From positions 186,001 through 250,000 of the forward strand of contig NZ_WPZL01000002.1 in NCBI RefSeq assembly GCF_013031245.1: 64,000 nucleotides of DNA, given 5' to 3'. Both the position numbers and the translations under genes were made by a program. Source of the stretch: Ruegeria lacuscaerulensis (GTDB lineage Bacteria; Pseudomonadota; Alphaproteobacteria; Rhodobacterales; Rhodobacteraceae). Below, one piece after another: positions 37,217-47,500 of this stretch. The first letter of the stretch is position 1. Each line of letters begins with the position of its first letter. The notes beneath the pieces were generated by a model. The model ran no database searches. It saw nothing but the letters and a program-made list of their open reading frames with translations, and was not told the DNA's origin.

Positions 37217-37456
37217 ATGGCTTCGGACAGACAGAATCTGCAGGACGCGTTCCTGAATAATGTACGGAAAGCAAAGGTCCCGGTCACAATATTCCTGATC
37301 AACGGTGTGAAATTGCAGGGGGTGATCACCTGGTTCGACAATTTCTGTGTATTGTTGCGCCGCGACGGACAGTCGCAGTTGGTCTACAAACACGCGATTT
37401 CGACGATTATGCCGTCGCAGCCGATCAGCCTGTATGAGGGCGAAGACGCCTCTTGA
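37217..37456 (+). CDS. hfq: RNA chaperone Hfq
   Basis: A 79-residue Hfq. It has the Sm1 core [25 protein letters not shown] and the Sm2 signature YKHAI with K58/H59. Residues Q9 and the YKH edge are those used to bind U-rich small-RNA ends. The C-tail is short, as in alphaproteobacteria. The stop overlaps the ATG of hflX (TGATG). Confidence 0.97.
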   Translation: MASDRQNLQDAFLNNVRKAKVPVTIFLINGVKLQGVITWFDNFCVLLRRDGQSQLVYKHAISTIMPSQPISLYEGEDAS

Positions 37457-38727
37457 TGGAACATGACAGGATGCGCACCCGGGCCTGGGTGCTGCATCCG
37501 GAAATCAAATCAGATGAACAGCGCCGTGTCCCCGAACCGGCGCTGGAAGAGGCGGTGGCATTGGCTGCCGCTTTGCCCGATCTGGATGTGATCGGGTCCG
37601 AGATCGTGCGCCTGCAACGCGCCCAGCCGGGATTGCTGTTCGGTACCGGAAAGATCGATGAACTGGGCGAACGGTTCCACGAAAACGAGATTGAGCTGGT
37701 TCTGATCGACGGACCGGTGACACCCGTTCAGCAGCGCAATCTGGAAAAGGCGTGGAAGGTCAAGATCCTCGACCGCACCGGCCTGATCCTTGAAATTTTC
37801 AGTGACCGTGCCCGCACCCGCGAAGGTGTGTTGCAGGTCGAGATGGCAGCACTCAGCTATCAGCGTACGCGCCTGGTGCGGGCATGGACCCACCTGGAAC
37901 GCCAGCGGGGCGGATTGGGGTTTGTCGGCGGTCCCGGTGAAACCCAGATTGAGGCTGACCGTCGCGCTATTGACGAACAACTCGTGCGTTTGCGCCGTCA
38001 ATTGCAGAAGGTGGTAAAGACCCGTACGCTTCACCGCGCCGCAAGGGCAAAAGTGCCATATCCGATTGTCGCGTTAGTGGGCTATACGAACGCGGGCAAG
38101 TCCACGCTGTTCAACCGCCTGACCGGGGCCGAAGTGATGGCTAAGGACATGCTGTTCGCCACCCTGGACCCGACCATGCGGCGGGTCGAACTGCCCGATG
38201 GTCCTGAGGTTATCCTGTCGGACACGGTGGGATTTATCTCGAACCTGCCGACTGAGCTGGTCGCGGCGTTCCGCGCCACGCTCGAAGAGGTTTTGGGCGC
38301 GGATATTGTCGTTCACGTGCGCGACATCAGCCACGAAGATTCCGAGGCGCAGGCGCGGGATGTTGAGGCAATCCTAACCTCGCTGGGTGTCGATGACGAA
38401 CGTCCTCGGCTTGAGGTATGGAACAAGATGGATCTGCTTGGCCCGGATGAACGCGAGGCCGCTTTGGCGCGCGCTGACCGGGATTCGGCAATATTTGCCA
38501 TCTCGGCGGTTACGGGAGAAGGTGTCGAACCTCTGCTCGCCGAGATCGCCACAAAGCTGCAAGGTGCCCGGCACGAGATGACGCTGGCGTTGGGATTTGC
38601 CGAGGGTGACAAACGTGCATGGCTGTTCCGTCAAGATGTGGTGAGGTCCGAAAAACAGACCGAAGACGGGTTCGAAGTCACTGTTCTTTGGACTGATAAA
38701 CAAGCGGCGCAGTTTGCGGCGCTTTGA
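37456..38727 (+). CDS. hflX: GTPase HflX
   Basis: A 423-residue ribosome-associated GTPase. The HflX-specific N-domain ends in GFVGGPGETQIE, followed by G1 GYTNAGKST, G3 DTVGF and G4 NKMD. HflX splits stalled ribosomes under stress. ATG 37456 overlaps the hfq stop; the hfq-hflX pair is widely conserved. Confidence 0.95.
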   Translation: MEHDRMRTRAWVLHPEIKSDEQRRVPEPALEEAVALAAALPDLDVIGSEIVRLQRAQPGLLFGTGKIDELGERFHENEIELVLIDGPVTPVQQRNLEKAWKVKILDRTGLILEIFSDRARTREGVLQVEMAALSYQRTRLVRAWTHLERQRGGLGFVGGPGETQIEADRRAIDEQLVRLRRQLQKVVKTRTLHRAARAKVPYPIVALVGYTNAGKSTLFNRLTGAEVMAKDMLFATLDPTMRRVELPDGPEVILSDTVGFISNLPTELVAAFRATLEEVLGADIVVHVRDISHEDSEAQARDVEAILTSLGVDDERPRLEVWNKMDLLGPDEREAALARADRDSAIFAISAVTGEGVEPLLAEIATKLQGARHEMTLALGFAEGDKRAWLFRQDVVRSEKQTEDGFEVTVLWTDKQAAQFAAL

Positions 38728-38741
38728 TCAGAGGAATACTT

Positions 38742-39035
38742 ATGGCACCAGAAGACAACGGAAAGGTATCCTTGAAGGGCCGCATAACAGTACCTTCCGA
38801 TCGGCTTGAGCAGGTCCGGGCCGCGCTGCCTGACCATATCGCACTGACGCGGGCCGAGCCGGGCTGTCTTTCCTTCGAAGTTGCCGAAGACGCAGACATT
38901 CCTGGCCAATTCAATGTCAGCGAAGTGTTCGAAAATCAGGCCGCTTTCGACGCACATCAGGAGCGGACAAAAGAATCGGCCTGGTTTGAGATAACTCAGG
39001 GCATTCCGCGAGAATATTCCATCACTTCGGAATAG
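38742..39035 (+). CDS. Putative quinol monooxygenase (YgiN/ABM family)
   Basis: A 97-residue dimeric barrel protein: KGRITVPSDRLEQVRAALPDHIALTRAEPGCLSFEVAEDAD, then FNVSEVFENQAAFDAHQERTKES. This is the ABM layout, with the conserved E/PGC region and final DAHQ...S segment. It may oxidise quinols or small aromatic compounds. ATG 38742 follows GAGGAATACTT. Distinct from the ABM-like protein at 6444. Confidence 0.78.
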   Translation: MAPEDNGKVSLKGRITVPSDRLEQVRAALPDHIALTRAEPGCLSFEVAEDADIPGQFNVSEVFENQAAFDAHQERTKESAWFEITQGIPREYSITSE

Positions 39036-39053
39036 GCCGAACTGCCTTCGCGA

Positions 39054-39449
39054 TCATGCACCGTCGATTTGGCGCTGATGGTCCTCGGCATCGAACCATC
39101 CCAGTGACGATTGGACCTTGTGATCGGCCGTCAGTTCCCATTCCTCCCAGCCGCGGGTCACGACGTGGTTGCCGGTTTGCGCGTGATGGCCTTCCAGCGT
39201 CCAGACAAAGATCGCATGGGTTCCGGCCCAACGCAGCATATCGCACCTGACCTCGAGATCGGGGAAATCAGTATGGAAGCCGCGCGCCATTTCTGCCACC
39301 GCTGCACGACCGACAATCGGATCGCCACGGTTGATTGTGATCTGCCCATCCGGCGCAAAGAAATCGGCAACTGCATCTGCGTCGCCCGAACTCCAGGCGA
39401 TTGCGTAATCCCGCGCCAGATTGTTCAGCCTATCCCGTATACTGGCCAT
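39054..39449 (-). CDS. SnoaL/NTF2-like protein
   Basis: A 131-residue cone-shaped NTF2-like protein: an N-helix (RLNNLARDYAIAWSSGDADAVADFFAPDG), then WTLEGHHAQTGNHVVTRGWEEWEL. Members are ketosteroid-isomerase-like enzymes or binding proteins, and the ligand is not evident. The start at 39449 (MASIRD) follows CAGGGGGCACAG; the extension to 39500 is rejected. Confidence 0.75.
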   Translation of the reverse strand: MASIRDRLNNLARDYAIAWSSGDADAVADFFAPDGQITINRGDPIVGRAAVAEMARGFHTDFPDLEVRCDMLRWAGTHAIFVWTLEGHHAQTGNHVVTRGWEEWELTADHKVQSSLGWFDAEDHQRQIDGA

Positions 39450-39521
39450 CTGTGCCCCCTGGTCCCAAGTCTTCGGCTTGCAGATCGTAGGCGAAAACAC
39501 CGGTCTGCGTCCACGGTGGGT

Positions 39522-39544
39522 AAAAAAAGGGGCAAGGTCCTGCC
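39522..39544 (-). terminator. Weak terminator after the penicillin acylase gene
   Basis: On the minus strand GGCAGGACCTTGCC forms a short 5-bp stem followed by CC and a run of seven Ts, just beyond the acylase stop. The stem is marginal. Confidence 0.3.
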
Positions 39545-39557
39545 GAAGCTGGTGAAA

Positions 39558-42020
39558 TCAGCGCGGGATCAGGTTCGTTACCCCGACAGCGGCTGCGCGG
39601 GCCAGATCAAGGTCCAGCGACATCGGAATATATTCTCCCCGTCGCCAAAGCTGCGCCTGATCATCGTAATAGCGCGACAGGAAATGGCCGGATTGGCCGG
39701 TGGCGGTGATAAAGACCGAACTATCTGGATCGGCAAAGTCATACACGCCGCGATAGCCCGCGCCATGCACGTTCTGGAACGGGTCTTTGCCTTCGCCCGA
39801 GGTGCGTCCGCGCAGCAGAGTGTTGTCTCCGCCGCTGGTAGATTGGCGAATATTGACGAAGAAGCGCAGTACAGGAACCGAGCCCAGAACCGGGTGGTCA
39901 TGGGTCGCCTGATGAGCATCACCCCAGCGCAGGGATTCCAACGCCGTGCCGTAGTTTTCAGAAATCCAAATGATAGCGTCATCCAGGGCCAGTCGTGCCA
40001 TGTCGGTGCAGGTCTCGGTCGGGGCGCTTTGCCGGACGTCACACCAGACCGAGGCACCGTCAATGTCGCGATAGACACGCTCGATAAACAGGGGCTCGAC
40101 ATGTTTGTATTCGGCGGCCAGCGGTCCCAGATCGTCCGAGATCAGCCGGATTTGCAACGCCCGCAGCCATGCCGCATAGATCAGCGGCTCAGGCAAGTGC
40201 TCGTTCATCTCACCATTCCACTCAGCCAGCAAGGACAGGGCGATCTGGCGCTGGCGTTCGGGGGTGCCTTCGGGGGCAGAGGCCCCTGTGAACCACAGGT
40301 CAGCGCCGATCAGCGGCAGCAGAGAGCGGGCGGTGAAGCTGACTGTGTCCAGCTGCGCCTCGATAAAGCTGTCTCGGGTGTGGACCTCACGCGACTGCAT
40401 CAGGCGTTCCCAGCGATGCACACGCTGAGTGTCGCCCCATTCATAGGACACATGCTCGGGAAACGGACGGTCGATGATCTTGTTGTTGGTGTTGCCCAGA
40501 ATGCCGCCCGCAGGGGCCACGAATTCCGGGTTGTCTTCATAGGGCAGGCGACCCTGCCACAGGTTTTCCGCCAGCCAGCCGGGCGTTGGAATGCGGCCTC
40601 GGCTCTGATTTCGCAGATCGCGTTTGGGCATGGCTCCGATCAGTTTCAGGCCGATCGTCTCCTTGTCGACCAGAGACAGATTCTGAGAGGGCGATATGAA
40701 TTTTTCCGCGGCAGCAATCGCTTCGCGAACATTATTGGCGTTCATCAGCGCCATCGACGCCGTCATCGACGTGTCCCGCGAGCTGAGGGCCGTCCATGAC
40801 AACGAGGCAACATGGCCGGGTGGCGTGATCGTTTCAAGATCGTAATCAGTGCCGGGCAGGACGGGGCCATTCTCGGACCAGCGCAGGGTCAAAGTGATGG
40901 GGGCTTCGTCCTTTATCTCAATAATAGAGGGGCGGGAGCGGAACTCTGTGTACCCGTCAGGCGTCAGGTATTCCTCAGGGTTTTCGGGATTCAGCTTTTC
41001 GATATGCAGGTCCTGATCGTCCAGATAGGACGAGGTCAGACCCCAGCCCAGTCGGTCGCTGCGTCCGGTCATAATGGCGGGAATGCCGGGGATGGTGGCC
41101 CCGATCACGCCGCCCTTCGCCAGTTCAAGTCGGGCAAGATACCAGACACCCGGCGCGGTGAAACCCAGATGCGGATCGTTGGCCAGCAATGTGCCACCAC
41201 TGGCAGAACGCGAGGGCGCTGCGGTCCATGCGTTCGACGCTCCGGCCAACCCGCGTTTTGGGAAGGGTGACAGCGGGGTATCAGGCATCGGCGTGCCTTT
41301 GGCATATCGGGGCGCGTTGGGAAACAGTGCCGCGTATTCCGGCAGGGCCGCGATACCGGGGCCGGGAACATTGGGCAGAATATCGACCAGACGTGCAGGA
41401 TCGTTGAGTATCAGCGAGGTGCGCGCGCGCAGAACTTCGTCCTTCAGGTGACCGGACAATTGCAGGCTCATCAGCTTGATAACCGCGATACTGTCACCGG
41501 GTTGCCAGGGGGAGACCGGGGCATTGAATAGAAACATCTCGGGCGCGCCTCGGCCCAGAGCGGATTCGTTGATCTCATCCAATCGCGCGTTCACCCCGGC
41601 GGCATAGGCGCGCAATGCCGCGTTGGTGTAGTCGTCCTGCACTTCGACCGAGCGATGCGCCAGACCATAAAGGTCAAGCCTGCGAAGCAGTTTGTCGACA
41701 TGAACGGTGCGTTTGCCAAACACTTCGGACAAGCGGCCCTGCGCGGTGCGGCGCATGACCGTCATCTGCCACAAGCGGTCCTGCGCATGGGCATAACCCA
41801 GCCCAAAAAACACGTCGGGGTCATTTTCGGCCAGTATGTGGGGAACGTTGGCAGTGTCGCGGATGATCTCGACAGGCGCGCGCAGACCTCTAACTTCGAC
41901 CGTCTGGTCATAATCCGGCAGCGACTGGCTGGCCAAAAAATACACCAAACCCACACCGGCGAGGGTTAGCAGGACCAGACCTGAGGTAATACGCACAAGC
42001 CAGCGAAACACGAATCCCAT
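39558..42020 (-). CDS. Membrane-anchored penicillin acylase family N-terminal nucleophile hydrolase
   Basis: An 820-residue precursor: an N-terminal hydrophobic anchor (LVRITSGLVLLTLAGVGLVYFL), an A-chain region (VEIIRDTANVPHILAENDPDVFFGLGYAHAQDRLWQM as the family pattern), and the autocleavage site GASNAW with nucleophile S262 and N263, then LANDPHLGF. Family members deacylate penicillins, glutaryl-cephalosporins or N-acyl-homoserine lactones. AHL turnover is a reasonable guess but unproven. Substrate residues were not assessed. Confidence 0.88.
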   Translation of the reverse strand: MGFVFRWLVRITSGLVLLTLAGVGLVYFLASQSLPDYDQTVEVRGLRAPVEIIRDTANVPHILAENDPDVFFGLGYAHAQDRLWQMTVMRRTAQGRLSEVFGKRTVHVDKLLRRLDLYGLAHRSVEVQDDYTNAALRAYAAGVNARLDEINESALGRGAPEMFLFNAPVSPWQPGDSIAVIKLMSLQLSGHLKDEVLRARTSLILNDPARLVDILPNVPGPGIAALPEYAALFPNAPRYAKGTPMPDTPLSPFPKRGLAGASNAWTAAPSRSASGGTLLANDPHLGFTAPGVWYLARLELAKGGVIGATIPGIPAIMTGRSDRLGWGLTSSYLDDQDLHIEKLNPENPEEYLTPDGYTEFRSRPSIIEIKDEAPITLTLRWSENGPVLPGTDYDLETITPPGHVASLSWTALSSRDTSMTASMALMNANNVREAIAAAEKFISPSQNLSLVDKETIGLKLIGAMPKRDLRNQSRGRIPTPGWLAENLWQGRLPYEDNPEFVAPAGGILGNTNNKIIDRPFPEHVSYEWGDTQRVHRWERLMQSREVHTRDSFIEAQLDTVSFTARSLLPLIGADLWFTGASAPEGTPERQRQIALSLLAEWNGEMNEHLPEPLIYAAWLRALQIRLISDDLGPLAAEYKHVEPLFIERVYRDIDGASVWCDVRQSAPTETCTDMARLALDDAIIWISENYGTALESLRWGDAHQATHDHPVLGSVPVLRFFVNIRQSTSGGDNTLLRGRTSGEGKDPFQNVHGAGYRGVYDFADPDSSVFITATGQSGHFLSRYYDDQAQLWRRGEYIPMSLDLDLARAAAVGVTNLIPR

Positions 42021-42130
42021 CAGCGGCCTACAATCCTGATCAATTTCTGTTTGCGCAAAGATTAGTGGATGGTCGCGCTGACCGAAAGAGGAACAGCCCG
42101 GGAAAATCCGTGTTTACAGCGCTATAAACT

Positions 42131-42165
42131 AAAAACCCCGCCACAGCTTAATGCGTGTGGCGGGG
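42131..42165 (-). terminator. Rho-independent terminator of the SYLF gene
   Basis: CCCCGCCACA/TGTGGCGGGG, a 10-bp perfect stem with a 10-base loop; the five As on its left become a U-tract on the minus strand. It lies 32 bases beyond the stop of the lipid-binding gene. Confidence 0.8.
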
Positions 42166-42196
42166 ACCGCAGGAGGGGGGGTGTGGTAGTCCTGAG

Positions 42197-42769
42197 TTAC
42201 GGAATGATCCGCGTGTATTTGGTGCCTTCGACCGTCGCGCCGAATTTAAGGCCTGCCTGTCCGAATACCGCCGCCAGTACCGGAGAGCGCAGTGTGGTGG
42301 TGTCGGTCGACAGCGAGTCGCCGGTTGCATCGACGACGTAGCCGATATCAGCCCCGGCGGTCCAACCGCTGGAACGGCGGAAATCGTTCAACGCATCTTG
42401 TGTCATGAAGAACAGGACGTGCGCGTATTGCTGTGCGCCAATCTGCAGGCCGGCACTGCCGGAAACGGCTGAGTAGTAGTCAACCGTTGCGCCGTTGATG
42501 CGCAGCGCGCCCTGGCCGTAGGCTCCGCCAAAGATAAACCCTGCCTCGGTGATCAGGGGCATAACCAGCATGCCGTTGGATTTATTCGCGATCTCAACCG
42601 TATTGGGATAGCGTGAATACATTTCGGTCAGCGTGGCATCCACGCGGGCGTCGATCGTGGCTGCATTCGAATTGCCGACACCATTGCCGCACGCCGCGGT
42701 CAGTGTCAGACCGGCCATGCCAAAAGCTAAGCCACGACGGGTCAGTCGAGTGGAATTGGAACTGCTCAT
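42197..42769 (-). CDS. SYLF (YSC84-like) lipid-binding protein with Tat-like lipoprotein signal
   Basis: A 190-residue protein. The N-terminus has TRRGLAFG (twin-arginine type) followed by a hydrophobic run and LTAAC (lipobox). The body has the SYLF layout: AGFIFGGAYGQGAL, VDYYSAVSGSAGLQIGAQQYAHVLFFMT, DSLSTDTTTLRSPVLAAVFGQAGLKFG. SYLF proteins bind phosphoinositides in eukaryotes, and the bacterial role is unclear. If the signal is used, it travels by the TatABC machine encoded here. Confidence 0.8.
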   Translation of the reverse strand: MSSSNSTRLTRRGLAFGMAGLTLTAACGNGVGNSNAATIDARVDATLTEMYSRYPNTVEIANKSNGMLVMPLITEAGFIFGGAYGQGALRINGATVDYYSAVSGSAGLQIGAQQYAHVLFFMTQDALNDFRRSSGWTAGADIGYVVDATGDSLSTDTTTLRSPVLAAVFGQAGLKFGATVEGTKYTRIIP

Positions 42770-42909
42770 GTTTTTTCTCTGTATTACTGCCTGATATGTC
42801 GGGTGTTCCCGATCTTATGTGCAAGAATACGCCGATTGGGTCAGCGTGTCACGGGAAAGCTGAGCAACGACAGACCGCAATCGGCGAAATATTGCGACAA
42901 TTAGGGGTT

Positions 42910-43908
42910 TTAGCCCTGAAGGATGCGCGCGACCTGTGGGGCGAAGTAGGTCAGAATGCCATCACAGCCCGCTCGCTTGAAAGCCAGAAGGCTTTCCAAC
43001 ATAACTTTTTCTCCGTCAATCCAGCCGTTCTGCGCTGCCGCCTGAACCATCGCGTATTCACCCGACACCTGATAGGCATAGGTCGGGGCGCCAAAGGCGT
43101 CTTTCACCCGTCTGCAGATATCCAGATAAGGCATCCCGGGCTTGATCATCACCATGTCGGCGCCTTCGGTCAGGTCACGCTCGATCAGGCGCAGGGCTTC
43201 GTTCGAATTGGCCGGGTCCATCTGGTAGGTTTTCTTGTCACCTGTCAGCGCGCCTGATGCGCCTACCGCATCACGGAATGGACCATAAAACGCGCTGGCG
43301 TATTTCGCGGCATAGCTGAGGATCATCACGTTTTGATGTCCTGCCGATTCCAGAGCCCGGCGCATCTCGCCAATGCGACCGTCCATCATGTCGGACGGGC
43401 CGATGATATCGGCCCCGGCTTCGGCCTGCGCCAGAGTCATTTTGACCAGCGCCTCGACCGTCTGGTCATTTACGATCTCGCCATTGACCACAAACCCGTC
43501 ATGGCCATTGATGTTGTAAGGGTCCAGCGCCACGTCTGTCATGACCGCGATATCCGGCGCTGCGGCCTTGATCGCGCGAATGGCGCGGTTCGAGAGGTTT
43601 TCAGGGTTCCAGGCCTCGGCGCAATCCTCGGTTTTCAGGCTGGGATCTGTGTAGGGAAAGATGCAGATCGCAGGAATTCCCATCGCTTGTGCCTCTGCAG
43701 CGGCCTTAGCGATCAGATCGACCGAACGGCGCACCACGCCGGGCATCGACGGCACCGGCTCTTCAATACCTTCACCATCACGCACGAAAACCGGCCAGAT
43801 CAGGTCATCCGTGGTCAGCGTGTTTTCCCGGACTAGGCCCCGCACTGCCTGCGATTGGCGCGCCCTGCGAAAGCGGGTCAGGGGATAGGGGGCGATGGTG
43901 GGTTTCAT
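42910..43908 (-). CDS. hemB: Delta-aminolevulinic acid dehydratase
   Basis: A 332-residue HemB that condenses two ALA to porphobilinogen. Schiff-base lysines lie in LSYAAKYASAFYGPF and MIKPGMPYLD, with the C-terminal YQVSGEYAM. The metal region is aspartate-rich (DVALDPYNINGHDG) rather than cysteine-rich, pointing to the Mg-dependent type of alphaproteobacteria. ATG 43908 follows CAAGGAGAGCGAC, so the extension to 43965 is rejected. Confidence 0.95.
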   Translation of the reverse strand: MKPTIAPYPLTRFRRARQSQAVRGLVRENTLTTDDLIWPVFVRDGEGIEEPVPSMPGVVRRSVDLIAKAAAEAQAMGIPAICIFPYTDPSLKTEDCAEAWNPENLSNRAIRAIKAAAPDIAVMTDVALDPYNINGHDGFVVNGEIVNDQTVEALVKMTLAQAEAGADIIGPSDMMDGRIGEMRRALESAGHQNVMILSYAAKYASAFYGPFRDAVGASGALTGDKKTYQMDPANSNEALRLIERDLTEGADMVMIKPGMPYLDICRRVKDAFGAPTYAYQVSGEYAMVQAAAQNGWIDGEKVMLESLLAFKRAGCDGILTYFAPQVARILQG

Positions 43909-44028
43909 GTCGCGCTCTCCTTGAATAATTCCGCATTGGGTGGCATGAATTCCCGGAGGTCTCAAGGGTTACAATGGACGCGCCTGCGCAAATAAGGCCC
44001 CAAAGGACAGTGAACAAAGGGCTGACGC

Positions 44029-44553
44029 TTGGACTTATACTCTTCGCTTTTCGAAATTATCGACATGCGCAGCTTTTCGAATCTGTGGTACTGGATCGGG
44101 CTGGCCGTGCTGTGGTCGTCGGCCAGTCACTGGGCGATGGGTGTTCCGTACGATCTGGTGGTTCGCGCACGCCGGATCAGAGGGCAGGCCGAACAGGATT
44201 TGCTAGACATCGTGCGGATCAACGGTAACAGACTGCTCTATATCGTCGACGTGTCTGGTCTGGCTATTCTGGGGCTGAGCTGTTTCTTTTTCACGGGCCT
44301 CGCGACACTCGGCTTTTACTATGGTGTCGAATTTGCGCAGGCCGTGTTTCTGTTGCTGTTTCCGGTGTGCATTGTGATGCTCATCAACATCTCGGCAGCG
44401 CGTAAACTGCGGAGAAGCGAAGGAACGCTGGAAATTGTGACCAAAATTTTGACGCGGTGCCGGATATATACGCAAATCATCGGTATGGTTTCGATTTTGA
44501 TCACATCGCTTTGGGGCATGTATCAGAACTTCTCGATTGGTGTTCTGGGATAG
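44029..44553 (+). CDS. Unassigned membrane protein upstream of mfd
   Basis: A 174-residue protein with about four hydrophobic segments (NLWYWIGLAVLWSSASHW, YIVDVSGLAILGLSCFFF, AVFLLLFPVCIVMLI, YTQIIGMVSILITSLWG). Close relatives are sometimes named component of SufBCD complex, but no such similarity or neighbour is seen. TTG 44029 is the assumed start (AAAGGG upstream); ATG 44065 is an alternative. mfd begins 21 bases after its stop, suggesting co-transcription. Confidence 0.65.
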   Translation: MDLYSSLFEIIDMRSFSNLWYWIGLAVLWSSASHWAMGVPYDLVVRARRIRGQAEQDLLDIVRINGNRLLYIVDVSGLAILGLSCFFFTGLATLGFYYGVEFAQAVFLLLFPVCIVMLINISAARKLRRSEGTLEIVTKILTRCRIYTQIIGMVSILITSLWGMYQNFSIGVLG

Positions 44554-44574
44554 GAAAATCGGAAAGGCTTGGCG

Positions 44575-47500
44575 ATGACGGCTCCGAACCACGTAACAGT
44601 TGGCGGCGCCCCCGAGGGGTTTGACGCACAGCTTGTCTTGAACGAGATCGCGCGTTCGGGCGGGCCGGTCTGTCATGTCGCGCGTGATGACAAACGGATG
44701 GAGGCGATGCGCGCCGCGCTGGCGTTCTTTGCACCGGATATGCCGGTGTTTGCCTTCCCGGGTTGGGACTGTTTGCCTTACGACCGGGTGTCGCCCAATT
44801 CAGATATCGCAGCGGCGCGGGTGGCGACTTTGGCCGCGCTGGTACATCAGATGCCCGACCGGTTTGTGCTTCTGACGACGCTGAACGCTGCGACACAGCG
44901 GGTGCCTGCGCGTGAGGTTTTGCGTGAGGCTGCGTTCACCGCGCGTGTGAACCATCGCGTCGATGAAACCGCATTGCGGAATTTTCTGGTGCGCATGGGA
45001 TTCATCCAAAGCCCGACGGTGATGGAGCCCGGCGACTATGCGATCCGCGGCGGCATCATCGACATCTTTCCTCCGGGTGAGTCTGGCCCCGTTCGTCTTG
45101 ACTTGTTCGGTGACGTTCTGGACGGTGCACGCCGATTCGACCCGGTGTCTCAGCGCACGACCGAAAAGCTGGATTTGGTGGAATTGGCACCGGTCTCTGA
45201 GGTTATTCTGGACGACGCGGCCATCACGCGGTTCCGTCAGAATTATCGGATCGAATTCGGGGCGGCTGGTACCGACGATCCGCTTTACGAAGCCGTCAGC
45301 GCAGGGCGCAAGCATCAGGGGGTGGAACACTGGCTGCCTTTCTTCCATGAAAAACTGGAAACTCTGTTTGACTACCTGCCGGGGGCGACGATCTCGCTGG
45401 ATGATCAGGTGACGCCCGCGCGGCTGGCGCGATGGGATTCCATTGAAGATCAATACGAGACACGTCGGTTGGCGCTGGAAAACCGCTCGCGCATGGATAC
45501 GGTGTATAAACCTACACCGCCCGGTCTGCTTTATCTGGATGATACCGCCTGGGAACGGGCTGTGGGCGACCGGCGGGTGATGCAGTTCAGCCCTCTGCCA
45601 CAGGCCAGTGGTCCCGGCGTGATAGACGCGGGCGGTCGGATCGGGCGGAACTTTGCTCCGGAACGGCAGCAGGAAAGCATCAGCCTGTTTGGTGCATTGG
45701 CTAGCCACATTACCGACAAGATGAACAAAGGGCCGGTTCTGATCGCGTCTTATTCTGAAGGTGCGCGTGAACGTCTAACCGGATTGATCGAGGACGAAGG
45801 CCTCGCCGAGGCGATCCCCGTCGCCAACGGCACTCGCATCGGTAAGCGCGGGTTGCATCTGGCAGTCTGGGCTTTGGAACACGGGTTCGAAACCCCCGAC
45901 CTGACGGTGATCGCCGAACAGGACGTTCTGGGCGACCGCCTGATCCGCCAGCCCAAGAAACGCCGCAAGGCCGAGAACTTCCTGACCGAGACACAATCCC
46001 TCAGCCCCGGTGATCTGGTGGTGCATGTGGATCACGGTATCGGCCGCTATATGGGCATGGAGGTCGTCACGGCTGCGGGTGCGGCCCATGAATGCTTGCT
46101 GCTGGAATACGCCGAACAGTCCAAGCTATACCTGCCGGTCGAAAATATCGAATTACTGTCGAAATACGGCCATGACGAGGGGTTGTTGGATCGGCTGGGC
46201 GGCGGCGCATGGCAGGCCAAGAAAGCCAAGCTGAAAGAGCGTATCCGCGAGATGGCCGACCGGCTGATCCGCATTGCTGCCGAGCGCGCGCTGCGCAAAG
46301 CGCCGGTGATGGACCCGCCACCCCATGCCTGGGAGGAGTTCAGCGCCCGCTTTCCCTATCAGGAAACCGACGACCAGTTGCGCGCCATTTCAGAAGTTAT
46401 GGAAGACATGCACTCGGGCGCGCCGATGGACCGCCTGATTTGTGGCGATGTTGGCTTTGGCAAGACCGAGGTCGCCATGCGCGCCGCCTTTGTCGCCGCG
46501 ATGTCCGGGGTGCAGGTGGCGATCGTTGCTCCAACGACACTTCTGGCGCGCCAGCACGCGGCCTCGTTCAGGGAACGCTTCCGGGGTTTCCCGCTGGAGG
46601 TGCGGCAGCTGTCGCGGTTCGTGTCCGGCAAAGAGGCGCAGCAGACCCGCGACGGGCTGGCGCGCGGTACGGTGGATATCGTGATCGGCACCCATGCGCT
46701 CCTGGCAAAAGGGGTACGGTTCAACAATCTTGGCCTGCTGATCATCGACGAAGAGCAGCATTTTGGCGTCGGCCACAAAGAGCGCTTGAAACAATTGCGC
46801 AGCGACATACATGTGCTGACCCTGACGGCGACTCCGATCCCTCGGACGTTGCAACTGTCTTTGACGGGCGTGCGCGACCTGTCGATCATTGGAACACCCC
46901 CCATCGACCGTCTGGCCATCCGCACCTATGTCAGCGAGTTCGACGCGGTCACCATCCGCGAGGCGCTGCTGCGCGAACACTATCGCGGCGGGCAGAGTTT
47001 CTATGTGGTGCCACGCATCTCGGATTTGCCGGAAATCGAGGAGTTCCTCAAAGACCAGCTGCCGGAACTCACTTATATGGTCGCGCATGGTCAGATGGCG
47101 GCGGGCGAACTCGATGACCGGATGAACGCCTTCTATGACGGCAAATATGACGTTCTGCTTGCCACGACAATTGTGGAAAGCGGGCTGGATATTCCGACCG
47201 CGAACACGATGGTGGTGCATCGGTCCGACATGTTCGGGTTGGCGCAGCTCTATCAGATCCGGGGTCGGGTGGGGCGGTCGAAGACGCGCGCCTATGCCTA
47301 TCTGACCACCAAGCCGCGCCAGAGACTGACGACCACGGCCGAGAAACGCCTGCGCGTTCTGGGCTCACTGGATACGCTGGGTGCTGGGTTCACGCTGGCC
47401 TCGCAGGATTTGGATATTCGCGGTGCAGGCAACCTGCTGGGCGAGGAACAGTCGGGTCAGATGCGCGACGTGGGGTATGAGCTCTATCAGTCGATGCTGG

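Noticed and set aside
39111..40799. 562-residue plus-strand frame
   Set aside because: It lies opposite the penicillin acylase and SnoaL-like genes, has no motif, and mirrors their codon pattern.
46209..47117. 302-residue frame inside mfd
   Set aside because: A +1-frame shadow of mfd, Arg/Ala/Gly-rich, no independent start signal.
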